Assembly (NCBI GenBank): GCA_031119155.1
Contig: JAVHYH010000009.1
Coordinates: 1-22,798, forward strand
From: Brevundimonas sp.
GTDB lineage: Bacteria; Pseudomonadota; Alphaproteobacteria; Caulobacterales; Caulobacteraceae
DNA length: 22,798 nt
Direction of reading: 5' to 3'
Shown: piece after piece, positions 7,982-15,355 of the stretch
Layout: each line of letters opens with the position of its first letter
Numbering within the stretch: the stretch's first letter is position 1
Notes under the pieces: model-generated
Told to the model about the DNA's origin: nothing
The model's input: only the letters and a program-made list of their open reading frames with translations
Databases searched by the model: none
Translations under genes and position numbers: made by a program

Positions 7982-8779
7982 ATGGCGGAGGACACGCCTG
8001 TCGGCATGGTCGACAGCCTGCCCGGAAACGGCGGGCCGGCTGAGGACGCGCTGGCCTTCGCGACGGCCTATGTGGCGGATGGCGAGATGGACGCGGCCTT
8101 GCTGGCTGCGCTGTCGGACCCTGAGAAGGCGGCGGAACGCGAGCGGCGGAAAGCGCTGCAGCGGCAGACCGACTGGGCCAATCTCGGCTATTATCGCGAG
8201 GAGAATGCGGCTCTGGCCGGACAGAAGACCGACGTGGTCTTCATGGGCGACTCCATCACCGAGATGTGGCGCATCGCCCAGCCGGAGCTGTTCACCGACG
8301 GCATCGTCAATCGCGGGATCAGCGGCCAGACCAGCGCCCAGATGCTGGTGCGCTTCACCCCCGACGTCATCGCGCTGAAGCCGCGCGTGGTGCACCTGAT
8401 GTGCGGGGTCAATGATGTCGCGGGCAACACCGGGCCGACCACGCCGCAGGACCTGCTGAACGCCATCAACGCCATGGTCGATCTGGCGCAGGCGCATGGG
8501 ATCGAGGTCATCCTCGGCACGCTGACGCCGGTGACGGGACTGCCCTGGGCGCCCGCGGTGCAGGATCCGCGCGGGCGGGTGGTGGCGATGAACGCCGAGG
8601 TGCGGGCCTTGGCCGCGCGGCGGGATATGGCGCTGGCGGACTATTTCGCCGTGCTGGCGGACGACGGGAACGCCCTGAAGAGCGAGCTGACCCGCGATGG
8701 CGTCCACCCGACGGGGCAGGGGTATCGCGAGATGCGTCCACTCGCCGACGCCGCCCTCAAGGTCGCCCTGAGGCGTTGA
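7982..8779 (+). CDS. SGNH/GDSL-family hydrolase
   Basis: I chose the ATG two bases after the thiolase stop, giving 265 residues. The four SGNH blocks are present: GDSIT (S91), GISGQT with G115, GVND (N144) and DGVHPTGQGY (D239, H242). This is the catalytic Ser-Asp-His set with its oxyanion Gly and Asn. The fold matches acetylhydrolase/lysophospholipase-like GDSL esterases. The first about 65 residues are a charged helical extension (DPEKAAERERRKALQRQ) with no signal peptide, so the enzyme looks cytoplasmic. It probably removes an acyl or acetyl group from the same substrate family as the rest of the operon; that is inference. The operon appears to end here, although I see no convincing terminator in the following 147 bases. 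Confidence 0.9.
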   Translation: MAEDTPVGMVDSLPGNGGPAEDALAFATAYVADGEMDAALLAALSDPEKAAERERRKALQRQTDWANLGYYREENAALAGQKTDVVFMGDSITEMWRIAQPELFTDGIVNRGISGQTSAQMLVRFTPDVIALKPRVVHLMCGVNDVAGNTGPTTPQDLLNAINAMVDLAQAHGIEVILGTLTPVTGLPWAPAVQDPRGRVVAMNAEVRALAARRDMALADYFAVLADDGNALKSELTRDGVHPTGQGYREMRPLADAALKVALRR

Positions 8780-8926
8780 TGGGCGAGGCGGTCGCGGCGG
8801 CATCCTGCGGCGGGAGGGTCTTAACGCCCGTTCAGCCTGTTCGGACACCATGCGCTAAGCCTGTCTGATCGCCAGACCTTAAGGCGTGCGCGGTTAGGTT
8901 GAGGCTGCAAGATGCAGAGGTGTCCC

Positions 8927-9358
8927 ATGACCCGCAACCGTTCCATCCGCGCGCTCGCCCTGACCTTCGGCGTGGCTGCGACAACCCTTCTGGCCACCGG
9001 CGCGGCGCAGGCCGCTGACGGTCAGGCGGGAAGCACCTATCGCTTGACCGCCACCGTTCCGGTCGCCTGCTGGGTCCGTCCGGCGGGCACGGTTCTGGCC
9101 GCTGAGGGGCGCGCCGGGTCCGTCGTGGAGGCCTGCAACAGCCCGGGTGGCTTCACGGTGTCCGCCAGCTATCGCCCGCTGGCCGCCAACGAAAAGGCCA
9201 GCCTGGCCTATGGCGGTCGCACCATCTCCCTGTCCCGCTCGGGTGAGCAGGAACTGCGCCGCTCGAACATGGCGACGATCCGGACGGTGGATTACCAGTT
9301 CGAAGAGGTCGACCTCGACGAGCCGCTGGTCCTGTCCCTGATGATCCAGCCGATCTGA
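8927..9358 (+). CDS. Small secreted protein, SCPU-like (possible pilus subunit)
   Basis: The product has 143 residues from the ATG at 8927, which has AGAGG (8916-8920) six bases upstream. An earlier ATG at 8912 lacks this. A clear signal peptide ends near GAAQAA (about residue 30). The mature part is about 113 residues with two cysteines (C48 in VACWV, C70 in VEACNSPGGFTV). The second cysteine is followed by a glycine and hydrophobic strand, as in spore-coat-U-type pilin domains. It is convergent with the pilus tip gene, with 18 bases between the stops. Those 18 bases contain a 12-bp palindrome (9364-9375). I infer a periplasmic or pilus-associated beta-sandwich protein. The family match is by pattern only and should be treated as tentative. 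Confidence 0.8.
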   Translation: MTRNRSIRALALTFGVAATTLLATGAAQAADGQAGSTYRLTATVPVACWVRPAGTVLAAEGRAGSVVEACNSPGGFTVSASYRPLAANEKASLAYGGRTISLSRSGEQELRRSNMATIRTVDYQFEEVDLDEPLVLSLMIQPI

Positions 9359-9376
9359 GGCCTGCGTCGCGACGCC

Positions 9377-10297
9377 TTACAGCGCCGCGACCGTCAGGGT
9401 GAGGACGTCGGTGTACTGACCGGCGCGCCGTCCGCTGACGTCGCCGATGTTCACCGTCAGGGCATAGTCGTCCGCGCGCGGTCGGTTCGACACCACCTCG
9501 ATGTCGCCGCCCGTGGCGAGGTTGATCGTCGACGCCCCCACAGACAGGCCGTAGTTGACGTACCACTCGGTCGCGCCCTGGCGCAGACGGCCCTGATTGA
9601 ACGACTGGACCGAAACCCGGTAGCCGCCGGTGCTGAGGACGAAGAGCGAGGTGCCCAACGTCTTCGGACCGGGGGTGAGTTCGCCCAGGTCGATGCGGGC
9701 GACGCCGTTGACCCGCTGAAACTCGCCCTTCAGGCCCATGACCGCCGCGGGGATCACATTGATGGCGAGGCTGACGGGGTGTTCGGCCAGCGGAAGCCCA
9801 TTCTCGTCGGCCACGGAGATGTAGGCGGTCTGGGAATAGACGCCCTGTCCCATCCCGGCTTCGCTGTCCGCCGCGAAGGTGAACCGCACCAGGGTGCGAT
9901 CCCCGCCGGCGAGGCTGATCGGCTGGGCGTTCAGGCGTCGCGAACTCTGGCCGGTCCGGGGCGTGACGTCATTGCCGCCGCGCTCGTCGATCAGGGCGTA
10001 GGCGATCTGGGCGTCGTCACCCGGCTTGGTCAGCCCGAAGGACTCGCCGCGAAGATCGACGCCGATCCGGCCGACGCAGGGCGTGTCGCCCAGATTGACC
10101 ACGGCCACGTCGAACTGGCGCTGCAGGCTGTCGCCCGCGAAGGGATCGTGCTGGATCAGCCATTGGTCGAGGGCGGGCTGGATCGAGAGCGCGCAGTCCG
10201 CGCGCGCGGGACCGGCCACAAGAAGGACGCCGGCGACGACTGCGCCGAGCCCGCTCATCAGGGAATGTCGCAAGCGCATGGGGATCCTGTCTCTCAT
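9377..10297 (-). CDS. Putative two-domain tip subunit of the chaperone-usher pilus
   Basis: This 306-residue secreted protein has a long signal peptide ending near ARA (about residue 33), so the mature protein starts close to DCALSI. The only two cysteines, C35 and C74, are 39 residues apart, as in the disulfide of pilin-like domains. The rest is beta-rich and looks like two domains of about 140 and 130 residues, split near VINPAAVMGLKG-like sequence (about 183-190). It is the last gene of the chaperone-usher-subunit run and overlaps the usher by 4 bases (ATGA). In archaic pili such as Csu, the gene after the usher encodes the two-domain adhesin CsuE, so tip adhesin is the best guess. I do not recognise a specific family. 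A start at Met7 is possible but lacks the overlap. Confidence 0.82.
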   Translation of the reverse strand: MRDRIPMRLRHSLMSGLGAVVAGVLLVAGPARADCALSIQPALDQWLIQHDPFAGDSLQRQFDVAVVNLGDTPCVGRIGVDLRGESFGLTKPGDDAQIAYALIDERGGNDVTPRTGQSSRRLNAQPISLAGGDRTLVRFTFAADSEAGMGQGVYSQTAYISVADENGLPLAEHPVSLAINVIPAAVMGLKGEFQRVNGVARIDLGELTPGPKTLGTSLFVLSTGGYRVSVQSFNQGRLRQGATEWYVNYGLSVGASTINLATGGDIEVVSNRPRADDYALTVNIGDVSGRRAGQYTDVLTLTVAAL

Positions 10298-12942
10298 TCT
10301 TGAACGACCTCGATCGGAATACGGACGGTCGAGAGATCGAGAAGGCCGTCGCTGTCTTCGGGAACGGTGAACTCGAAACCCTGGGCCGGGCTGGTGAACA
10401 GCTCAACCCTGTACCGTTTCCCGGGCTCCAGCTTCTGGACGGCGAAGCGACCGACGGAGTTGGTGAAGAACAGTTCGGGCTCGGCCGTTGGGTCGTCGAG
10501 ATTGCGAACGCGGCCCGAAATCAGGGACAGCGGCCTGTCGCCATTGCCATGAAGGCGACCCAGGGCGCTGACGAAGGCGGCGCTGCCGACCTCGATCGCA
10601 TAGCCCGACCGATAGGTGGGGCGAACGCGTCGGACGCCGTCGCCGACATCATAGCCGAGCGGCGCGTTGAGGGCGTCGTAGCGGACCGACTGGTTCACAT
10701 AGGAGGTCAGCACGTTCGACAGCGCCGGGCCGAAGGCGCCGCTGCGGGACGTGTAGCGGCCGCCTTCCAGGCTTTCGCCGACGATCACATCGCCGTCGCG
10801 CAGGCTTTCATGCGGATAGACGATGGCGAAGCTGTCGCTGATCGTCCGGCCGATCGCCCAGCGACCGCCGGTGGTGGCGAGCGACGAACCGATCCGCAGG
10901 CTGGTCACCTGTTCCTCGGCGATATTGCTGATGTCGCGTCCGAAGGCGGCATGGGCGAGCGTGGCGTCGAAGCGGTTGGAGGAATAGTCGACCTGGCCGG
11001 AGAGCGAGCCTGCGCCGTCGTCATAGGTGGAGGCCAGGGAGTAGCCGAAACTGTCGACGCGGTTCTCGGGCGACTGCTGGAAGCGCACGCTGCCGGAGTT
11101 GCGGGCGGTGTTGTAGCGCGCTTCGGCCCGTCGGTCGTAGCGTGGCGTCCAGATCAGGGCGAAGGTCGCCCCGACTCCGTCGCCGTCGAAGGCGCTGAAG
11201 GCGCCCGTTTGCTCGAAGTCGCTGTACTCGACGCCGAACTGGGCGCTCCATTCCGGGCTGAAGCGATAGGTGGTGGAGGCGTTGAGCGTCCAGGAATCGC
11301 CGCGGGCGGCGTCCCGGCTCATGCGGTACGATCCGCTCAGGGTCGCCACCCAGTCGATGTTCAGGCGCCGGGAATAGCCGCCGCTGATCGACCAGGAGGT
11401 CGGATTGTTGCCGAAGCGATTGCCCAGGCTGGAAAAGTCCTCGGAAACGAACTCCGCCACGACGGTCCAGTTGTCGGCCAGGCCGTCACGCTCGACGATG
11501 TGGTCATAGCTGACCGCGGCGGCGTAGCCGGCGCCGACGTCGTTGCTCTGGCTGGCGGACAGGTCGAGCTGGATGCGCGACCCGTTGTCGAGGATGAACT
11601 GCGTCTGGCCAGTGGCTGTCTGGACGTTCTCGGAAGCCTGGAAACCCAGGCCAAGCGCGGGCCGGTTGATGAAGGCCTTGCGCCAGTAGCCGGTGAAGGC
11701 GATGTCGCCCCCCGAATAGTCCGGCGAGCCGAAGAAGCCGTTGTTGGTGACGCCCAGATAGGCGCCGTATTCATAGTCGCCGGGCTCGAGGTCGATGCTG
11801 TCGAGATAGGCGCTGTAGCTGACCTGCTCCACCGCGCCGGACTGCCCCCGGATCTCGAGCTGGACGTCATTGCTGCCGGTGTCGAGCGGCAGGTTGCTGA
11901 GGTCATACTGGCCGGGGTCAAGGCGGAACTCGCGCACGAACACGCCGTTGCGCAGGATGCGCACCGTCGATTCTTCCTGCAGGACCAGTTGCCGGGCGCC
12001 GGCGAGCACATTGTTGCGGAAGGGCTCGAACCGGCGACGCTGACGGGCGACGCCGAGGCCGCCGAGCTCCACGAAGCCCTGCCGCCCCCGTGTCTCGGGA
12101 TCCAGATCACCCAGATACCAGCGCCGGAAGGCCTCCGGCTGATCGAACACGAACCGGGCGTACCGGCGGTCCATTTCGTACTCGCCGGTGAACCGGTCCT
12201 CGCGCCCCTGGACGTCGGCCTCCAGGACCAGCGACTTGTAGCGGATCGCCCCGTTGAGGAAGAGGCTGGGCGTCTCGACGTCGCCGGTCGACATGCGGCG
12301 GGCGACGGCGACATTGGCGTTGATGTAGGCGCTGAACGGCTCCGGAGCCTGTTCGGGCGCATCCGGCGTCCCGCGACGGAAGAGCATGGCGGGCAGCCGC
12401 AGGTGCGGATCGATGCGCAGGACCAGCACGGCCAGTTGCTCGGGATCATAGTCGAGCTGGATGCCTGTGGCGTTGATCTCTTCGGGCGCGAAGGATTCGA
12501 TGCCCTCAAGAGAGGCGGCCAGGGCGACCTGGGCCTCGTCCGTCAGGAGGGGTTTGATCAGGGTCTGAAAGCTGCTGCTCTCGACGATGAAACGGTCATC
12601 CCGCGTCAGCAGCACGGGGAGTTCGCCCAGAACCTGGCGGTTGAAGTTGAGGGGCACGGTGATCGCGATGTCGCGATCGTAGGGATTGATGTTCGGCCGC
12701 GCCGCCGGCTCCTGCGTCGGGGCGGGCGTCGGCGTCGGCGTCGCCGGAGCCGGGGCGGGCTCCTGCGTAGCCGGCTCCTGCGCGCGGGGCATTGCGAACG
12801 GGCTGTTCAGCATGGGCGCAGCGCGCGACAGGCCGGCGAGGGCGTACTCCACCGCGGAGTCCGCCCACGCCTCCTTGCCGGGTATGGCTGTCAGAACCGC
12901 CGCGACCCCCGCCGTCAGAAAAAGTCCCCCCCGGGCCTTCAT
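10294..12942 (-). CDS. Outer-membrane usher of a chaperone-usher pilus (FimD/PapC superfamily)
   Basis: The protein has 882 residues. A signal peptide ends near EAWA (about 27). A Pro/Ala/Thr/Glu-rich linker (about 54-83) precedes the N-terminal periplasmic domain (PLNFNRQVLGELPV onward). The barrel carries the usher pattern around the plug: VRILRNGVFVREFRLDPGQYDLSNLPL and the following GSNDVQLEI. The C-terminal region ends with the usual beta domain, SGRVRNLDD...FFTNSVGRFAVQKLEPGKRYRV. Ushers catalyse donor-strand exchange and secrete the fibre. I find no cysteine in the whole protein, whereas classical FimD/PapC ushers have conserved disulfides. It is coupled by ATGA overlaps both to the upstream chaperone and to the downstream tip gene. 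Confidence 0.95.
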   Translation of the reverse strand: MKARGGLFLTAGVAAVLTAIPGKEAWADSAVEYALAGLSRAAPMLNSPFAMPRAQEPATQEPAPAPATPTPTPAPTQEPAARPNINPYDRDIAITVPLNFNRQVLGELPVLLTRDDRFIVESSSFQTLIKPLLTDEAQVALAASLEGIESFAPEEINATGIQLDYDPEQLAVLVLRIDPHLRLPAMLFRRGTPDAPEQAPEPFSAYINANVAVARRMSTGDVETPSLFLNGAIRYKSLVLEADVQGREDRFTGEYEMDRRYARFVFDQPEAFRRWYLGDLDPETRGRQGFVELGGLGVARQRRRFEPFRNNVLAGARQLVLQEESTVRILRNGVFVREFRLDPGQYDLSNLPLDTGSNDVQLEIRGQSGAVEQVSYSAYLDSIDLEPGDYEYGAYLGVTNNGFFGSPDYSGGDIAFTGYWRKAFINRPALGLGFQASENVQTATGQTQFILDNGSRIQLDLSASQSNDVGAGYAAAVSYDHIVERDGLADNWTVVAEFVSEDFSSLGNRFGNNPTSWSISGGYSRRLNIDWVATLSGSYRMSRDAARGDSWTLNASTTYRFSPEWSAQFGVEYSDFEQTGAFSAFDGDGVGATFALIWTPRYDRRAEARYNTARNSGSVRFQQSPENRVDSFGYSLASTYDDGAGSLSGQVDYSSNRFDATLAHAAFGRDISNIAEEQVTSLRIGSSLATTGGRWAIGRTISDSFAIVYPHESLRDGDVIVGESLEGGRYTSRSGAFGPALSNVLTSYVNQSVRYDALNAPLGYDVGDGVRRVRPTYRSGYAIEVGSAAFVSALGRLHGNGDRPLSLISGRVRNLDDPTAEPELFFTNSVGRFAVQKLEPGKRYRVELFTSPAQGFEFTVPEDSDGLLDLSTVRIPIEVVQE
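12706..12782 (-). repeat. Simple repeats encoding the Pro-rich linker of the usher
   Basis: Three near-copies of GGCTCCTGCG (plus strand) and a GGCGTC run encode a QEPA / PTPTPAP linker. They explain the low-complexity stretch and could vary in length between strains. Confidence 0.6.
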
Positions 12943-13790
12943 CGCGTGAACCGTACCGAAACGGGCTGGCTCGGATCGAGGCTTGCGCCGGTCGGGATCC
13001 TGAAGGTCCGACGGCCGCCGGCGGGGGCGAGGTAGCCCACGCCGACCGTCTCGGCGACCTGCTGGCCGGTCATGACGAGGGCGAACGGCTGGCCGGCGGT
13101 ATCGGTGCCCGCGATGTTCCAGGTGGCGCCGCTCATCAGGGCGTAGCGCTTTCCGGTATTGGCGACGACGATCTCGAGCCCCGGCTCCGCGACGGGCGCG
13201 GGCGGAGCCACACCCTGTGTCAGGCTGGGGTCGATTTCAGGCGTCGGCGGCGTGACCATCATCGGCGTGGCGGACAGCACCTCGACATTGGCCTGGGCGC
13301 CGGGAGGGGCCACCACGATCAGGGATTTCATCGTGTAAAGCACGGACACCGAGACCGCGCCGCTGTCCTGCGGCGGCTCAGCGGTCGTCGCGACCGGAAG
13401 CTGACGGACCCATAGATAGTAGGCGCGCGACACGTCGATTTCGGCGTCGCCGACCCACTGGACGCGGACCACCTGACGACCGCCCACCGGCACCACGCCC
13501 TGGGGCGGGAAGACGAGGAATTCCTCGTCGGCGGGGGTTTCGATCAGTTCGCCGTTCTCGTCGAAGTCGATGCGGGTGATGCGGGTTTCGAAGGGCAGGG
13601 CCGCCGAGCCGATGTTGCCGACCTCGATGCGGGCGGTGGAGCCGGCGCCGGTGGTGGTGAGCTCGGACACCATGGGCGCAACACGCATGGCCGATGCGGC
13701 CGCGGTCATCACCATCAGACCGGCGATCACCGCAAGCATCGCCACGATCGGTCGGCGCAGGCGTCGCAGGAGCGGTTGGACGTCAAACAT
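12939..13790 (-). CDS. PapD-like periplasmic pilus chaperone
   Basis: The ATG at 13790 has GGAGG ten bases upstream, giving 283 residues. The frame extends further to a TTG at 13838, but that start lacks support. A hydrophobic export signal ends near AAASA (about 34). Domain 1 begins MRVAPMVSELTTTG and carries the chaperone G1-strand pattern (EEFLVFPPQGVVPVGGRQVVRVQW, 89-112) and YYLWVRQLPV (124-133), a version of the conserved region before domain 2. Domain 2 contains NTGKRYA (211-217). A Pro-rich insert (about 176-204) interrupts domain 2. The chaperone caps subunits by donor-strand complementation in the periplasm. It overlaps the usher by 4 bases, and the promoter region upstream carries a palindromic motif. 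Confidence 0.93.
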   Translation of the reverse strand: MFDVQPLLRRLRRPIVAMLAVIAGLMVMTAAASAMRVAPMVSELTTTGAGSTARIEVGNIGSAALPFETRITRIDFDENGELIETPADEEFLVFPPQGVVPVGGRQVVRVQWVGDAEIDVSRAYYLWVRQLPVATTAEPPQDSGAVSVSVLYTMKSLIVVAPPGAQANVEVLSATPMMVTPPTPEIDPSLTQGVAPPAPVAEPGLEIVVANTGKRYALMSGATWNIAGTDTAGQPFALVMTGQQVAETVGVGYLAPAGGRRTFRIPTGASLDPSQPVSVRFTR

Positions 13791-13815
13791 GGTGGGCTTG
13801 CCTCCGTCGCCGAGC

Positions 13816-13831
13816 GTTCGGCGAACACTGG
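13816..13831. promoter_or_regulatory. Motif with palindromic core upstream of the chaperone gene (copy 1 of 2)
   Basis: The 16-mer GTTCGGCGAACACTGG contains the perfect inverted repeat GTTCG-G-CGAAC. It lies 26-41 bases upstream of the chaperone ATG. A copy differing by one base lies at 16569-16584, upstream of the first gene of the pilus locus. The shared intergenic position suggests an operator, but the binding protein is unknown. Confidence 0.5.
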
Positions 13832-13854
13832 AACTCAACGTAAAAGCGTAACCG

Positions 13855-13890
13855 TAAACAAAGCGGGAGGGACGCGGGGCGCCCCTCCCG
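13855..13890 (-). terminator. Terminator after the second pilin gene
   Basis: Read on the minus strand, an 8-bp stem CGGGAGGG/CCCTCCCG (13883-13890 with 13864-13871) closes an 11-base loop and is followed by CTTTGTTT. It lies 25 bases after the pilin stop codon and about 75 bases before the chaperone start. This would give much more pilin mRNA than chaperone-usher mRNA. The T tract is interrupted, so termination may be partial. Confidence 0.65.
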
Positions 13891-13912
13891 TTCGCAGGGC
13901 GACAGTGATCGT

Positions 13913-14482
13913 CGCTTAGAGTCCGGCGCTGATGGTGACGCCGAAGGTGCCGGAATAGGTGCCGGCGACGAGGGCCTTGGCGGGGACGGGGATGTTGACG
14001 TCCAGAGCCATGGCGGACTTCCAGGCGCCGTGCTGGGCGGAGGCCTGGTCCGAACCGGTGGCGACAACCAGGGTCTGGTTGGTGCCGGCGGCGGGGCCGC
14101 CCGTGGCCGGGCTGGCGACGTAGCGGGCGGTGACCGAGTAGGGCAGGTTGGCCTGGAAGACATTGCTGTCGTAGGCCGAGGCGCCGGCGTTCACGAGACC
14201 GTTGAGGTCGGTCTTCTGGATGCGAACGGTGTTGGCGGTGTTGCAGCCGGCCAGGTTGGTGTCGATGGTGACTTCAGCGTCATCGACCATGGTGAAGGCG
14301 GCGGCCGGGCCGGTGTTGTCCGAGGCGTAGATGCCGATCTGGCCGAAGTTCAGGGTCTCGGTGGTGTTGTCGCCCGAGTAGTAGGCGCAGTCGGTCGAGA
14401 CGGTTCCGGTCAGGGTGAAGGTGGCGCCGTCCGAACCGGCGGCCGAGCCGTTGTTGTCCACCGCATTGCCCAGCGCGTGCCA
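13913..14482 (-). repeat. 570-bp direct repeat, copy B (3' part of second pilin gene)
   Basis: By eye this stretch matches 14786-15355 base for base, at an offset of 873. It covers the last 188 codons, the TAA stop and three more bases. Sequence diverges abruptly on both sides. Confidence 0.92.
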
Positions 14483-14710
14483 CGAAGCGTACTGCGCGGC
14501 GCTGTTCTGCGAGTTGGCGCGGTTGTTGGGCCGCGACCAGCCGCTGTTCGAGGCCACATAACCGGGAACGGTGTAATCGCTCGGGGCATAGGTGCCGTTG
14601 GGGTTGGTGAAGCCACGATGGATCTGGCCGTAGTTGATGTCCTGGGCCGAGGCGGCGCCCGCAGTGAGGGCGACGGCGGCGACGCCGGCGAGAAGCGAAA
14701 CGATTTTCAT
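13916..14710 (-). CDS. Major-pilin-like secreted subunit, copy B
   Basis: This 264-residue protein has a signal peptide MKIVSLLAGVAAVALTAGAASA (22 residues). A mature N-terminal stretch of about 54 residues (QDINYGQ onward, Asn/Ser/Tyr-rich) follows. Then comes a 188-residue body starting at W77 that is identical to the neighbouring copy. The body has a cysteine pair 48 apart (TDCAYY and AGCNT) around LNFGQIGIY, which fits a pilin-type Ig-like fold, and ends GTYSGTFGVTISAGL like a terminal pilin beta strand. It is therefore a probable chaperone-usher fibre subunit. AGGGA eight bases upstream serves as ribosome-binding site. It lies 75 bases from copy A's stop, and a terminator follows it. The exact pilin family is not recognised. 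Confidence 0.88.
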   Translation of the reverse strand: MKIVSLLAGVAAVALTAGAASAQDINYGQIHRGFTNPNGTYAPSDYTVPGYVASNSGWSRPNNRANSQNSAAQYASWHALGNAVDNNGSAAGSDGATFTLTGTVSTDCAYYSGDNTTETLNFGQIGIYASDNTGPAAAFTMVDDAEVTIDTNLAGCNTANTVRIQKTDLNGLVNAGASAYDSNVFQANLPYSVTARYVASPATGGPAAGTNQTLVVATGSDQASAQHGAWKSAMALDVNIPVPAKALVAGTYSGTFGVTISAGL

Positions 14711-14750
14711 CTGGATAGTCCCTGGATGAGAGAAAGAAGGTCAGGCCTGC

Positions 14751-14775
14751 GCTCCCCGGAGAGGCTCCGGGGAGC
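14751..14775 (-). other. Strong hairpin between the two pilin genes
   Basis: A perfect 10-bp inverted repeat (GCTCCCCGGA/TCCGGGGAGC) with a 5-base loop lies 13 bases past the copy A stop in the transcript. Only a pyrimidine-rich stretch, without a proper T run, follows. It is better read as an mRNA-stabilising or attenuating hairpin than as a full terminator. It could protect the upstream pilin message. Confidence 0.6.
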
Positions 14776-14785
14776 GGGCTCGGGC

Positions 14786-15355
14786 CGCTTAGAGTCCGGC
14801 GCTGATGGTGACGCCGAAGGTGCCGGAATAGGTGCCGGCGACGAGGGCCTTGGCGGGGACGGGGATGTTGACGTCCAGAGCCATGGCGGACTTCCAGGCG
14901 CCGTGCTGGGCGGAGGCCTGGTCCGAACCGGTGGCGACAACCAGGGTCTGGTTGGTGCCGGCGGCGGGGCCGCCCGTGGCCGGGCTGGCGACGTAGCGGG
15001 CGGTGACCGAGTAGGGCAGGTTGGCCTGGAAGACATTGCTGTCGTAGGCCGAGGCGCCGGCGTTCACGAGACCGTTGAGGTCGGTCTTCTGGATGCGAAC
15101 GGTGTTGGCGGTGTTGCAGCCGGCCAGGTTGGTGTCGATGGTGACTTCAGCGTCATCGACCATGGTGAAGGCGGCGGCCGGGCCGGTGTTGTCCGAGGCG
15201 TAGATGCCGATCTGGCCGAAGTTCAGGGTCTCGGTGGTGTTGTCGCCCGAGTAGTAGGCGCAGTCGGTCGAGACGGTTCCGGTCAGGGTGAAGGTGGCGC
15301 CGTCCGAACCGGCGGCCGAGCCGTTGTTGTCCACCGCATTGCCCAGCGCGTGCCA
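14786..15355 (-). repeat. 570-bp direct repeat, copy A (3' part of first pilin gene)
   Basis: I read no mismatch against 13913-14482. The right boundary falls inside the Trp codon (W73 of this copy), after which the two genes differ completely. Confidence 0.92.

Noticed and set aside
12661..12678. Perfect inverted repeat GATCGCGA-TG-TCGCGATC
   Set aside because: It is inside the usher coding sequence and is explained by the codons for DRDIA; no regulatory position.
10300..13035. A 911-codon open frame on the plus strand opposite the usher
   Set aside because: It is a GC-driven shadow. The usher on the other strand has full family motifs and overlapping start/stop coupling.
13913..15355. Direct repeats as the ends of a mobile element
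   Set aside because: No transposase, terminal inverted repeats or target duplications; the repeats are pilin coding sequence.
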